Source of the DNA: Planococcus salinus
GTDB lineage: Bacteria; Bacillota; Bacilli; Bacillales_A; Planococcaceae
Direction of reading: 5' to 3'
DNA: 64,000 nucleotides
NCBI RefSeq assembly: GCF_003719725.1
Contig: NZ_RIAX01000002.1
Coordinates: 186,001 to 250,000, forward strand
In this document: one piece after another, positions 1 to 8,930 of the stretch
How the letters are laid out: the number at the start of each line of letters is the position of its first letter
Position numbering within the stretch: the first letter of the stretch is position 1
The notes under the pieces: generated by a model
Database searches by the model: none
Told to the model about the DNA's origin: nothing
What the model saw: the letters and a program-made list of their open reading frames with translations, nothing else
Made by a program: the position numbers and the translations under genes

Positions 1-32
1 TAATTTTTGCCATTGAAACCGTTACGAAAGAC

Positions 33-1001
33 TCAAATATGGAAAGTCTTTTCGTCGATTCCTTTTCCTGCGGACAGGACGATTGCCAGTTTGATCCGGG
101 CTTTTTTGCTGTCATAATCACTTCCCAGAAAAACTCCGCGGGACATTAAGTCATGGGCGCTTCCGGGATAACCATAGGTGGGGTATGTATTGCCTTCTTC
201 AGCGCTTGTTGTCAGAACGACCACCACTCCATTCCGGCATGCTTTCTCAACGGATTTCACCATATGGGGAGAGATCTGCCCACGGCCTGCCGCTTCCAGA
301 ATAATGCCACTTGTTCCGCCTTCAGTTAAAAGATCAATCATAAAGCCATCCTGTCCCGAATAGCATTTGACGATTTCGACACGCGGGATCGTGTCTTCCA
401 CCTCGTAAACTTCCCTCATAATCGGTTTCTGATAAACCTTGACCTCATCATTGTCAATGATCCCTAAATAGCCATGACCAAAGGAATCAAATCCCTGGAG
501 GTTGCTGGCATGCACTTTCTTTACATACTTGGCTGTATAAATCCGTTCATTGAAAACGACGACCGTTCCGGTGCAGCGCAGTGTTTCATCAACCGATACG
601 TAAATGGAGTTGCGTAAATTGGAATAGACATCCGTCCCGACATCGTCCGGTGAACGCTGAGATCCTGTCACGACGATGGTTCGTTCATCTGAAATGGTCA
701 AATCCAGGAAATAGGCGGTTTCTTCCAACGTGTCCGTTCCGTGAGTCACAACGACACCGTCCACGGAAGGGTCATTGAGCTCTTTTACAATCGCTTCGCG
801 CAGTTCCAGCATTTGAGGAAAACCGATATGCATGCTCGGCAACTGAAATACATCGATCACCTTCACTTCTATCTCTTCAGGCAACTGGCAAAGCTCCGCC
901 AGCTCTTTTCCTGAAATCGCCCCTGATTTCAACAGTCCTTTAGAAACTTCTTTACTGGCAATTGTGCCACCTGTTGTTATCAAGGAAACTTTCTTTTTCA
1001 T
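33..1001 (-). CDS. ansA: L-asparaginase
   Basis: Hydrolyses L-asparagine to aspartate and ammonia. The 322-residue protein has the asparaginase N-terminal nucleophile motif GGTIA (residues 11-15) and the second active-site motif HGTDT (87-91). There is no signal peptide, so it is probably a cytoplasmic type I-like enzyme. The ATG start is preceded by an AGGGGTG ribosome binding site. It lies about 50 nt downstream of ypdA on the same strand, with a terminator between them, so it is probably transcribed separately or by readthrough. Family assignment is firm; cytoplasmic location is inferred from the absent signal sequence. Confidence 0.93.
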   Translation of the reverse strand: MKKKVSLITTGGTIASKEVSKGLLKSGAISGKELAELCQLPEEIEVKVIDVFQLPSMHIGFPQMLELREAIVKELNDPSVDGVVVTHGTDTLEETAYFLDLTISDERTIVVTGSQRSPDDVGTDVYSNLRNSIYVSVDETLRCTGTVVVFNERIYTAKYVKKVHASNLQGFDSFGHGYLGIIDNDEVKVYQKPIMREVYEVEDTIPRVEIVKCYSGQDGFMIDLLTEGGTSGIILEAAGRGQISPHMVKSVEKACRNGVVVVLTTSAEEGNTYPTYGYPGSAHDLMSRGVFLGSDYDSKKARIKLAIVLSAGKGIDEKTFHI

Positions 1002-1037
1002 CTGTCATCACCCCTGGATTAATATATGTATCGATAA

Positions 1038-1068
1038 AAATAACAAAAGCACACTTAACGTGTGCTTT
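1038..1068 (-). terminator. ypdA terminator containing the stop codon
   Basis: A 9-bp stem (AAAGCACAC / GTGTGCTTT) is followed on the minus strand by TTGTTATTTTT. The 5' arm is formed by the last codons of ypdA and its TAA stop lies in the 5-nt loop. Confidence 0.8.
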
Positions 1069-2023
1069 CCCGTGCTGCAATGGCTTGGGCAATTTGCCCA
1101 CCGTGAAATCTGCCGTTTTCGATGAATATTTTATTGGCATTATTTCCCGCCGCAATCACTCCTGCGACAAACAGATTTTCCACGCCGGTTTCCATCGTTT
1201 CTTCGTCAATTACAGGACAGCCTGAAACCAGGTCAATTTCAATTCCCATGCTTCGTAAAAATGCATGATCGGGATGATAGCCAATCATCGCAAAAACGAA
1301 ATCATTCGGTATGGTTTGCTTGGTATCGTTAACCGTCAGTTCCACTTCATCGTCTGCAATCCGATCCACCATCGAATCGAACAGCATGGTGATCTCGCCT
1401 TTTCGGACCAGGGAATCGAATTCCGGCAAAATCCATGGCTTGATGCTTTTCGAATAACTGGTCCCGTGATAGGAAACCGTCACACGGCTGCCGGCTTTAT
1501 GCAATTCCAATGCTGCATCCACGGCAGAATTCTTTCCACCGATGACCAGCACATCCTGATTGAAATAAGGATGCCCTTCTTTGAAATAGTGCATGACTTT
1601 GGGCAAACTGGCACCTGTCACTTCCAGATCATTGGCCTGATCGTAATAACCGGTTGCCGCTATCACATACTTTGCCTGATATGTCTTTTTCGAAGTTTCA
1701 ACGGTGAACAAAGTATCTTTGCTTACTTTTTGGACCTTCTCGAACGCCCGGACTTCAATGCCGCTCATCTTCACCGCTTCCCGGTAATATACCAGTGCCT
1801 GGTTCCGTTTCGGCTTTCTGTTTTCGGTGATGAAAGGGATTCCGCCTATTGATAGCTTATCGCTCGTGCTGAAAAAGGTTTGATGAGTAGGGTAATTGTA
1901 AATGGCGTTGACAATATTGCCCTTCTCAATGACAACCGGGTGAAGGCCTATTTCTTTGACAGCCATTGCAGCCGCCAAACCACAGGGGCCTCCCCCAATG
2001 ACAATCACATCTGTGTACTCCAT
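1055..2023 (-). CDS. ypdA: Bacillithiol disulfide reductase YpdA (Bdr)
   Basis: FAD- and NADPH-dependent oxidoreductase expected to reduce bacillithiol disulfide, regenerating the low-molecular-weight thiol of Firmicutes. The N-terminal dinucleotide fold carries GGGPCG at residues 10-15, including Cys14, the single conserved cysteine used by YpdA enzymes. A second nucleotide-binding motif, GGKNSA, is at 162-167. Length 322 is normal for the family. The ATG is preceded by GAGAGG. It is downstream of ypbG and upstream of ansA. The YpdA assignment is strong; activity is inferred from the conserved cysteine and family knowledge. Confidence 0.93.
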   Translation of the reverse strand: MEYTDVIVIGGGPCGLAAAMAVKEIGLHPVVIEKGNIVNAIYNYPTHQTFFSTSDKLSIGGIPFITENRKPKRNQALVYYREAVKMSGIEVRAFEKVQKVSKDTLFTVETSKKTYQAKYVIAATGYYDQANDLEVTGASLPKVMHYFKEGHPYFNQDVLVIGGKNSAVDAALELHKAGSRVTVSYHGTSYSKSIKPWILPEFDSLVRKGEITMLFDSMVDRIADDEVELTVNDTKQTIPNDFVFAMIGYHPDHAFLRSMGIEIDLVSGCPVIDEETMETGVENLFVAGVIAAGNNANKIFIENGRFHGGQIAQAIAARESTR

Positions 2024-2044
2024 AATCTACCTCTCTTACTTTTT

Positions 2045-2069
2045 CAGAATCATTTACAGAATGATTCTG
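2045..2069. repeat. Perfect 10-bp inverted repeat between ypbG and ypdA
   Basis: CAGAATCATT and AATGATTCTG are separated by 5 nt. In the minus-strand transcript the hairpin is followed by A residues, not U residues, so it does not look like a terminator for ypbG. It lies 22 nt upstream of the ypdA start codon. It could be an operator or an mRNA processing hairpin. It does not fit the Fur, PerR or Rex consensus well. Confidence 0.5.
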
Positions 2070-2086
2070 GTATTCTTTCCTGTCAG

Positions 2087-2842
2087 CTAGTGCAGCAATT
2101 TCGGATAAATGGAAAAAAGGTGGAATTCCGCTTCCGCCCCTAATCGAAAAGGCAAAGTCGTAGTGCCAAAACCGTTGCTGACAAGTTCCACTTTTCCATC
2201 TTTTTCCGTCAATGCCCCTTTTTCATAAAGACCCAGTGGCCCAAAGCGAATTTGGCCCCCATGCGTATGTCCGCCCAGCAGCAGGTGCACCTGGTACTTT
2301 TCTTTTATGCGATTAAATACAAAAGGGGTATGCGAGACAAAAATAACGGTGTCATCCTTGGAAACATTGGCAAAAGCTTTTTCAAAGCCATTTTCCACAA
2401 ATCCAAAATAATCGATTCCCACCAATTTTACATGAGCTTCGCCAAACAATGAAACCGATTCGTTTTCTAAAATATGAATTTGATGCTTGTGCAGCAATTG
2501 CCTCAATTTTTCTTCTCCAACTTCACGGTCATTATTGCCCCACATAAAGTACACGGGAGCAATTGCCGATAAAACCTTCAAATTGCGATCAATTCTATGC
2601 AGCGGCACTCCTTTTTCTGCAAGGTCTCCTCCAATGACGATTAAGTCCACAGGAAAATCAATCAAATCCTTTTTAATCGTTCTTCTGTGGATATCTGAAA
2701 TAAACAACATCTGAAATGGAGAAAAAGGCTTTTTGGTCTCAAGTTCCACAGTATGATGCTTCAGCTTTTCCTTAAAAGCGTTTCGCCACATAAAAAGAAG
2801 CAGCGCACTGGCTGCCAGGCCGCTTTGATAAATCCATTTCAC
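2087..2842 (-). CDS. ypbG: YpbG-type metallophosphoesterase
   Basis: Calcineurin-like metallophosphoesterase. Metal-binding motifs occur in order: SDIH, GGDLA, GNND and GGHTHGGQ. A short hydrophobic N-terminus suggests a membrane anchor with the catalytic domain outside or at the membrane. I chose the GTG at 2842 because GAAAGGA sits 8 nt upstream; an in-frame ATG 60 nt further upstream has no properly spaced site. The chosen start gives 251 residues. Position next to ypbE and recS matches B. subtilis ypbG. The substrate is unknown. Confidence 0.85.
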   Translation of the reverse strand: MKWIYQSGLAASALLLFMWRNAFKEKLKHHTVELETKKPFSPFQMLFISDIHRRTIKKDLIDFPVDLIVIGGDLAEKGVPLHRIDRNLKVLSAIAPVYFMWGNNDREVGEEKLRQLLHKHQIHILENESVSLFGEAHVKLVGIDYFGFVENGFEKAFANVSKDDTVIFVSHTPFVFNRIKEKYQVHLLLGGHTHGGQIRFGPLGLYEKGALTEKDGKVELVSNGFGTTTLPFRLGAEAEFHLFSIYPKLLH

Positions 2843-3065
2843 GTGCAGATTCCTTTCAATACAACAAAAAACATAAGCAACTTCCTGCCTATGCCTTGTC
2901 ATTCCTTATTTTTTCAACCAGTTTGTTCATACATTACAGAAGCTCGTGGCTCCCGAGGCGAACGATGGCTAAACATTCATCATTCAGAAAGAATGTCCTG
3001 AAAAACTGAGTTCACTTGCAAGTATACCTCTTCTTTTATCAGGCTGTCACCAACTTTGGCCGAAA

Positions 3066-3827
3066 TCATGGCAGAATCAAAGTTTGTCCCGGACTGATCG
3101 AATTGGATGACAGACCGTTTGCCTGCTTGATTTTCTCAACAGCTGCTGCTGCTCCCGCCGCTCCGTAATTATTAACAGCTATGCGGTATAATGTTTCGCC
3201 GGGCTGAACTGTATGTGTTTTCCCGGAAGATGGAGCCTTTTCCTCTTTTTTCTGCTGCTGCCTCTTGGCTTCTTCTTTTTCCTTTTGTTTTTGTGCAAGT
3301 GCCTCAGCTTCTGCTTTAGCCTTTGCTTCTGCTTTGGCTTTAGCGGCTTCTGCTTCTGCTTCAGCTTTTGCTTTGGCTTCTTCTTTAGCTTTGGCTTCTG
3401 CCGCCGCTTTCGCCTCGGCTTCCGTTTTTGCTGCAGCTTCTTTCTCTGCTTGTTCTTTCGCTGCCGCTTCCTGGCGGGCGAGTTTCTCAGCTTTTTCAGC
3501 CTCCGCACGTTCAGCCTTTTCCTGCTCTGCTATAGCGGCAATTTCCGACTGACTCGGAGCTGTGTTGGTTTCAAAACTCACTTCCGTTTCCATTGTGTTG
3601 GAAGTGACCGGCTCTTCAGGTTCGTACAAAAAGGCAATATAGAAAAGTAGTGCTACAGGGATTAAAATGAATATGAAGAATAACACTGGCAACAACAAAT
3701 TTTTTTCTTTTTCAGGTTTTTGTTTTGCGGCTTTCCGTTGGCTTCTTCTGGAAGGCAAATTGCTGCTTTCGTCCGTTATTTTCTGGCGGTTTTTTTCAGC
3801 GGATTCATGATAATTTTGATTTCCCAT
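3066..3827 (-). CDS. ypbE: LysM domain protein YpbE
   Basis: Predicted cell-wall-associated protein of 253 residues. A basic cytoplasmic N-terminus (1-43) precedes one transmembrane helix (about 45-67). A long Ala/Glu/Lys-rich segment (about 95-200) is likely helical or coiled coil and made of near-repetitive codons. A single C-terminal LysM domain (about 204-253) should bind peptidoglycan. The low-complexity stretch creates long open frames on the opposite strand that are not genes. It lies between ypbG and recS as in B. subtilis, although ypbF and ypbD are absent. Exact function is not known. Confidence 0.88.
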   Translation of the reverse strand: MGNQNYHESAEKNRQKITDESSNLPSRRSQRKAAKQKPEKEKNLLLPVLFFIFILIPVALLFYIAFLYEPEEPVTSNTMETEVSFETNTAPSQSEIAAIAEQEKAERAEAEKAEKLARQEAAAKEQAEKEAAAKTEAEAKAAAEAKAKEEAKAKAEAEAEAAKAKAEAKAKAEAEALAQKQKEKEEAKRQQQKKEEKAPSSGKTHTVQPGETLYRIAVNNYGAAGAAAAVEKIKQANGLSSNSISPGQTLILP

Positions 3828-3896
3828 AATAAACTACCCCTATCCTTACTATTATTTACATTATGACGAAAAGTCTGTCATTTGTAAATGTCATAT

Positions 3897-5333
3897 TCAC
3901 CCATTTTTCATGGGCATAAGGGCTTGGATTCGCGCTTCCCAACTTGTCAGGGTGTCAGGCGTGGTTTTCAATATTCGCTTTCTATACACGGTGTAATCCA
4001 CCCCTTCAAAACTGCAGCAATTGGCAGGTTTTCGGTCAGTCTGCTGATTGAAACATTCGAGAAGGTAGTCTCGGATGCACCTGCCCCCGACTATCAGACC
4101 CCGCATTTTGGCTGCTTGTTTCAGTTTTTCCGACTGCATTTTTCCGATTTGTTGAAGGGTTCCTTCCACTCCTAATTGATTGAGCCAGTAGGAAATGACC
4201 CGAAAAGCTGTTTCCCGGATTATCCCTTGCTCTACAAGAGATGAAGCTTGAATTCCGTTTTTGTGTACAGTATATATTTCATGCTCCGTAGGCAGTTCGT
4301 CGATCAACAGGCTTTCCACCAGTGCTTCGTCTCCATCCGCATATAACAGAGTCGCCAGAGCCGGCTCGCCATCTCGGCCAGCACGACCGACTTCCTGAAC
4401 GTAGCCTTCAACGGAAGTCGGCATTTGGAAGTGGATGACGTGACGGATATTGGCGATGTGCACGCCCATACCGAATGCATTGGTGGAGCACACCCACTGC
4501 AATTCACCGTTCTGAAATTGCTGCTGAACAAAAATGCGGTCCTGATGCTCCATGCCACCGTGATAATACGAGGCGGCTAAACCAGCCTCTGTCAATAACG
4601 CTGCCAGGTGCTCCGATTTCTTTCTTGTTCCTGCATAGACAATGCCGGGCCCTTCGAAATTGGTCACAAAGTCAACAAGCCAATCGGTTTTTTCATCCTG
4701 AGTCTTAAACTTTCTCACATCATAGGAAATGTTTGGCCGATCCATCGGATGCTGGTAAACGAAGGGATTTTCAATGGCCAAATATTTTTTGATTTCACTT
4801 GTCACTTTTGGCGTTGCAGTCGCGGTCAAAGCAAGAACTTGAGGATGCCCAAGCAACGGAATCACTTCTGCGATCCGCAAATAATCCGGACGAAAGTCAA
4901 ACCCCCATTGCGATATGCAATGGGCTTCATCCGCAACCAGAAGTGAAACCTGTATCCGCTGCAGCTGCCTTTTGACGAAATCCTGCGTAAGCATTTCAGG
5001 GGAAATAAAAATAAACCGGTAAGAGGAAAGGTGTTTCCATACTTTCGCCTTGTCTTCCGATTTCATGAATGAATTGATGGCCACCACCGATTTCTCACCC
5101 ATTTTCTTTAACTGGGACACCTGGTCCTGCATGAGCGACAGCAAGGGAGAGACAATCACCACACTGCCCCGCAATTGATGAGCCGGAAGCTGGTAACACA
5201 AAGACTTTCCCATGCCTGTGGGCAGCAAGGCAATCACATCCTGCCCCTCAAGCACTGCCTCAATGACTTCCCGTTGTCCCGGACGAAACGAAGCGAACCC
5301 ATATGTAGTAAACAGCAAATCATCCAAATTCAT
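3897..5333 (-). CDS. recS: ATP-dependent DNA helicase RecS (short RecQ)
   Basis: RecQ-family superfamily 2 helicase, 478 residues. Walker A TGMGKS is at 39-44, DEAH at 135-138 followed by the aromatic-rich loop SQWGFDFRPD, and the motif VI region QEVGRAGRDG is near 325. Four cysteines near 419-443 look like the RecQ zinc-binding element. It is shorter than full RecQ and lacks an HRDC domain, matching B. subtilis RecS (formerly RecQ/YpbC). The start has a strong AAAGGAGG site. It overlaps ypbB by 4 nt (ATGA), indicating translational coupling. Confidence 0.93.
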   Translation of the reverse strand: MNLDDLLFTTYGFASFRPGQREVIEAVLEGQDVIALLPTGMGKSLCYQLPAHQLRGSVVIVSPLLSLMQDQVSQLKKMGEKSVVAINSFMKSEDKAKVWKHLSSYRFIFISPEMLTQDFVKRQLQRIQVSLLVADEAHCISQWGFDFRPDYLRIAEVIPLLGHPQVLALTATATPKVTSEIKKYLAIENPFVYQHPMDRPNISYDVRKFKTQDEKTDWLVDFVTNFEGPGIVYAGTRKKSEHLAALLTEAGLAASYYHGGMEHQDRIFVQQQFQNGELQWVCSTNAFGMGVHIANIRHVIHFQMPTSVEGYVQEVGRAGRDGEPALATLLYADGDEALVESLLIDELPTEHEIYTVHKNGIQASSLVEQGIIRETAFRVISYWLNQLGVEGTLQQIGKMQSEKLKQAAKMRGLIVGGRCIRDYLLECFNQQTDRKPANCCSFEGVDYTVYRKRILKTTPDTLTSWEARIQALMPMKNG

Positions 5334-6355
5334 TGTTGCTCCTCCTTTATCGCCAGCGCTAGTCTAATTTGGAAATAACTAGCTTGCGGAATTTTTTGTT
5401 TAATGTCCCTCAATCGTTTCGTTTTTTGCGCTTTGCTGACAGCAACGATTTCCTTTAATATTTCATTTGTCAAAAATGACGAGTGATCAAAAGCTGGCTC
5501 GTTCATCGCCAGCTCGACAAAATGGTCTTCAATCGTACTTGTTTTCAATCGTCGTATGGCCGCAATTTCCTCAAGCGAATGACCATTTTCAAACAAACTT
5601 TTGGTTCGCTTTGCTGTTTCGGTAAGTGCAGATTGCTGGACAAGGCCTTCCGCCAAAAGCGAGAGCAGCGGGGGACGCTGTTGTTCAATCACTTCCAGCC
5701 AACCATGCAGAACTTCCACAGTCTGCAACTGTGCATCGATTGGCTGGATGCCATGGACACCGGCTATCTGCTTCCAGGTCATGCCGCTGAGACCGTATCC
5801 TGAAAGCCGCTGCATCAGCATCAGCTTCTGCTGATCGGTCGCCTGTATGGCTTTAAACGTTGTTATGAGTTCTGCGTTGAAATCAGCATAAACCGATGGC
5901 TCACGAAATCGGATTGCCCTTAAATAAGATTTGACCCATGACTGGATGTCTTCAGCTGTTTGGACCGGATCGAATATGCGTATCCCCTGGCTGACATGGG
6001 AAAACGTCTGAATCACCAAAGACAGCCGCTGGAAAAACACCGCCTCGTTCCCCCTGTACTTCCAGCCGTTCAACAACGGCACCGGTGTCTGCAAAGCCAT
6101 TGCCTTTGCTGTTAAGTGGATGTTTTCTTCGCCTTCCACCAGCAGACCTTGTTCGTAGAAACGCTGCACCGTTTGATCGTATGCCGCTTTTTCCAGCCGC
6201 GGCAGAACGGAAAAATATGGATAAAGATGAAAATAGCCGATATCCTGGAGAGTCTGGCCCGATTTTTTTCCTTTGATCAAGTGAAAAGGAGAAGAAACAG
6301 TCCGTTGGTGATTAACCGCTTTCATGATGGTAAGAACAAGTTCATCAAATAACAA
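5330..6355 (-). CDS. ypbB: YpbB, helix-turn-helix protein upstream of recS
   Basis: Conserved 341-residue protein of unknown function always found beside the short RecQ helicase. A helix-turn-helix segment (about 245-275) is predicted near the C-terminus. The TTG at 6355 is the likely start because AGGAGG lies 7 nt upstream; the more upstream in-frame start lacks a site. It is transcribed divergently from fer and is translationally coupled to recS, so a role in DNA transactions with RecS is plausible but not shown. Confidence 0.85.
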   Translation of the reverse strand: MLFDELVLTIMKAVNHQRTVSSPFHLIKGKKSGQTLQDIGYFHLYPYFSVLPRLEKAAYDQTVQRFYEQGLLVEGEENIHLTAKAMALQTPVPLLNGWKYRGNEAVFFQRLSLVIQTFSHVSQGIRIFDPVQTAEDIQSWVKSYLRAIRFREPSVYADFNAELITTFKAIQATDQQKLMLMQRLSGYGLSGMTWKQIAGVHGIQPIDAQLQTVEVLHGWLEVIEQQRPPLLSLLAEGLVQQSALTETAKRTKSLFENGHSLEEIAAIRRLKTSTIEDHFVELAMNEPAFDHSSFLTNEILKEIVAVSKAQKTKRLRDIKQKIPQASYFQIRLALAIKEEQQ

Positions 6356-6380
6356 GACGGGGCCTCCTAACGTTTTTTGG

Positions 6381-6409
6381 TTGAAAATCTGCACAAACAC
6401 CTATAGAAT
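6381..6409 (+). promoter_or_regulatory. Sigma-A promoter of fer
   Basis: TTGAAA at 6381-6386 and TAGAAT at 6404-6409 with 17-nt spacing, about 50 nt upstream of the fer start codon, in the divergent ypbB/fer gap. Confidence 0.6.
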
Positions 6410-6425
6410 GAATACGATAGTATAA

Positions 6426-6713
<288 letters not shown>

Positions 6714-6719
6714 TCTTCA

Positions 6720-6770
6720 GTGAAAAAGCTGCGCTGAAAGCATAAATGCTTTCAGCGCAGCTCTTTTATT
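6720..6770. terminator. Bidirectional terminator between fer and ribU
   Basis: A perfect 16-bp stem (6727-6742 with 6747-6762) and 4-nt loop, with an A-run before it and CTTTTATTTT after it. It serves the convergent fer and ribU genes. Confidence 0.9.
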
Positions 6771-6776
6771 TTATGG

Positions 6777-7355
6777 TTATTGGTAAATTGCCCGCTGTTT
6801 TTCAATCCATGACTGCATACTGTTGAATAACAGGATGACTACCACTGTCAGCAGCAAGCCTTTGATCAAGTTGAACGGCAAAATTCCCAGAACGATTGTA
6901 GTGAATAACGCATTGCCCGTCTCTGCTGGCATATTCAGGAAATACGTATACATCGGCAGGAACACCAGGTAATTGAGAAGGCTCATTCCAACCGCCATCG
7001 TTAACGTGCCAATCGCAAGACCAAACACAATCCCTTTTTTATTCGATACTTTACGGTATACTGCATACACCGGCAAAATGAACAGAATGCTGGTTACGAA
7101 ATTCGCCATGTGACCAACCGGTACTCCAGTAGGGCTTCCTGCAAACAGCCAATCCAGAACGTTTTTAAAAAATGCGACGAGTATTCCGGCTACCGGTCCC
7201 ATGGTAATGGTGGCAATCAATGCCGGTACGTCACTGAAATCCACTTTCAGGAACGCCGGTAACGCCGGCAACGGGAAGTTGAAAAGCATCAGGATAAACG
7301 AAATGCTGCTCAACATACCAATGACAATCATTGCTTGTAACTTTTTGTTCTTCAT
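6777..7355 (-). CDS. ribU: Riboflavin ECF transporter substrate-binding subunit RibU
   Basis: Membrane S component that captures riboflavin for an energy-coupling factor transporter. The 192-residue protein has about six hydrophobic helices. The N-terminal motif around KVDFSDVPALI and the later FFKNVLDWLFAGSP segment are typical of RibU/YpaA. AAGGAGAGAGG precedes the ATG. Its leader carries an FMN riboswitch and a terminator, which supports the riboflavin assignment directly. Confidence 0.95.
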   Translation of the reverse strand: MKNKKLQAMIVIGMLSSISFILMLFNFPLPALPAFLKVDFSDVPALIATITMGPVAGILVAFFKNVLDWLFAGSPTGVPVGHMANFVTSILFILPVYAVYRKVSNKKGIVFGLAIGTLTMAVGMSLLNYLVFLPMYTYFLNMPAETGNALFTTIVLGILPFNLIKGLLLTVVVILLFNSMQSWIEKQRAIYQ

Positions 7356-7417
7356 ATTCCTCTCTCCTTGTCGTGATTCACCAGAAGAAAGGTTTGGATC
7401 GCAATCGTCTTAACATG

Positions 7418-7450
7418 ATAAAACCCTTAAGCTCAAAAGAGACTTAAGGG
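7418..7450 (-). terminator. Riboswitch-controlled terminator of ribU
   Basis: CCCTTAAG and CTTAAGGG arms (7424-7431, 7443-7450), with a CTC/GAG extension near the loop, are followed by TTTTATC on the minus strand. It lies between the FMN aptamer and the ribU ribosome binding site, so it is the likely expression platform. Confidence 0.8.
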
Positions 7451-7510
7451 AGAAAAGGCACACTGAATAAGCGTTTTGCCTGCATGTAAAAGACAAACGT
7501 CCGCACCTTC

Positions 7511-7637
7511 ACCTTCTCCCATCCAGACTATACTGTCGGCTTTGGAATCTCACCAAATCCTGCTTTTTACGGCTCGCGGGCTTATGAACACAGTTCAATT
7601 ACCGCCGGTAGGGACTCTCACCCTGCCCCGAAGATGA
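7511..7637 (-). promoter_or_regulatory. FMN riboswitch (RFN element)
   Basis: The minus strand shows the conserved blocks of the RFN element in order: TCTTCGGGGCAGGGTGAGAG, TCCCTACCGGCGGT, AGCCCGCGAGCC, GATTTGGTGAGATTCC, AAGCCGACAGTATAGTCTGG and ATGGGAGAAGG. It lies upstream of ribU. Bound FMN should favour the downstream terminator and shut off riboflavin import. Confidence 0.96.
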
Positions 7638-7660
7638 ATCGATATTTTGTTGCTATCTTT

Positions 7661-7689
7661 ATATTATTAGAAAAAAGGCACAATGTAAA
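7661..7689 (-). promoter_or_regulatory. Candidate ribU promoter
   Basis: TTTACA (7689-7684) and TAATAT (7666-7661) with 17-nt spacing, just upstream of the riboswitch. The -35 element falls inside the 3' arm of the rsiX terminator hairpin. Confidence 0.45.
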
Positions 7690-7715
7690 TAGAAAAGCTT
7701 ACATTGTGCCTTTTT
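7671..7715 (-). terminator. rsiX terminator
   Basis: A 17-bp perfect stem (7672-7688 with 7699-7715) and T-run, starting shortly after the rsiX stop codon. Confidence 0.85.
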
Positions 7716-7727
7716 GTGTTTCTCTGT

Positions 7728-8930
7728 TCAGTTAATTGGCCATTCCAGGCGGTTTGCAGCTGCCGGCATCGGCAATGGGGCAGTGAAATCGTAGCGGTCC
7801 CATTGCTCCTGCACCACATTGCGCAGCCTTACCTGTTTGCCGAACGACTTGGCTGTCAGCGACAGACCTTCAATCATCCGGACCGCTTCGTCTTTCTCCA
7901 GATTTTCCAAATTGACCGCCTCTGAAAATTCCAGTTCAATGATGTCTTCCGTCTCGGTGACGGTAAAAGACATATCCCCAGGAATCAGCGGATGGTGAAA
8001 ATCGTTCGGCGCTTCAGTCATTGCATTGAATGCTTCTGTTGGAGAAGTGTATTCCATCCCATAATCCGGAGTTACATAAATATCGCCCCGGGCTGTCGTA
8101 TAAGCGTAGTAAGCGACATTGGTCACAGAAGCCTCCAGGGGCTCAAGTTGGCCCACTTGATCAAAATCGGCCAAAGAGCCATCTTCCTGAACAACTGCAA
8201 TTTCCTCCGCACCGCGGAATGTTTCTTTCAAACTTGCAGTGTATACGCCGATGGCAGCTGAGGCCATATCGTACTGATGATCTTCAGGCAATTGATGTTC
8301 AACGCGCTGACCCGACAAAGAAATTGTTCCGAGGTACGGATGGTATTCATCGAAACCGAGGGCTTCTTCATCGATTTCCCCGGCGTATTCATTATACAAA
8401 TTGACGGTATTTACATCTTCTGCACCAAGGTCCTGTTCCACCTGCTGATCGGGAATCAGGAACGACACTGGAATGACAAAAGCATTTTCCGTCAAGCCAA
8501 CGGTGAACAGTGCATGATTCTCCAAATCTTCTTCATAAACAGCGACCGTTTGAGACTGGGCCTCCATCATAGAAAAAGTTTCAGCCGATTCTTCATCAGC
8601 GGATTCGGAGATCCCCGCGGCATCTTCAGCTGCCCTTTCTCCGCTTTCGCTTTCTCCCGAAGTGATGGAACCTTGCTCTTCTGCCTGGTCCGCACCGCTC
8701 ATTTCGTTCTGGCTGCCCTGACTTAAAAGTGAGGCCAGCAATATACCGAAAGTGACGAAAGCCAGTGCGGCGACCATAAGTGGCAGCCAGCGCTTCGCTT
8801 TTCCATTGGTTACCGGCCGGTGGTTCTTCAACCGAAGATATACTTCTTCTTTCGGCCGCTCATCATGGATTTTGGGGAAATCCCGCAACAAATTTTCGAT
8901 GTGCTCATCGTCCCATTTGTTATTCGACAT
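7728..8930 (-). CDS. rsiX: Anti-sigma-X factor RsiX
   Basis: Membrane-anchored anti-sigma factor of about 400 residues. A short cytoplasmic N-terminus (1-48), rich in charged residues, would bind SigX. One transmembrane helix lies at about 49-70. An acidic, low-complexity Glu/Ser/Ala stretch leads to an extracytoplasmic domain. Identification rests mainly on position directly after sigX and on topology. The ATG at 8930 has AAGGGGG 8 nt upstream; an ATG two codons earlier is also possible. Its start overlaps the end of sigX, so the pair is co-translated. Confidence 0.8.
   Translation of the reverse strand: MSNNKWDDEHIENLLRDFPKIHDERPKEEVYLRLKNHRPVTNGKAKRWLPLMVAALAFVTFGILLASLLSQGSQNEMSGADQAEEQGSITSGESESGERAAEDAAGISESADEESAETFSMMEAQSQTVAVYEEDLENHALFTVGLTENAFVIPVSFLIPDQQVEQDLGAEDVNTVNLYNEYAGEIDEEALGFDEYHPYLGTISLSGQRVEHQLPEDHQYDMASAAIGVYTASLKETFRGAEEIAVVQEDGSLADFDQVGQLEPLEASVTNVAYYAYTTARGDIYVTPDYGMEYTSPTEAFNAMTEAPNDFHHPLIPGDMSFTVTETEDIIELEFSEAVNLENLEKDEAVRMIEGLSLTAKSFGKQVRLRNVVQEQWDRYDFTAPLPMPAAANRLEWPIN

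Noticed and set aside
1265..1852. 195-codon plus-strand frame opposite ypdA
   Set aside because: Shadow of ypdA, which has full family motifs.
2045..2069. Fur box or terminator at the ypbG-ypdA inverted repeat
   Set aside because: Spacing does not fit 7-1-7 and A residues, not U residues, follow the hairpin.
3213..3650. Long plus-strand frames rich in Phe, Cys, Ser or Ala opposite ypbE
   Set aside because: They are mirror images of the Ala/Glu/Lys-rich repeat codons of ypbE, with no ribosome binding site.
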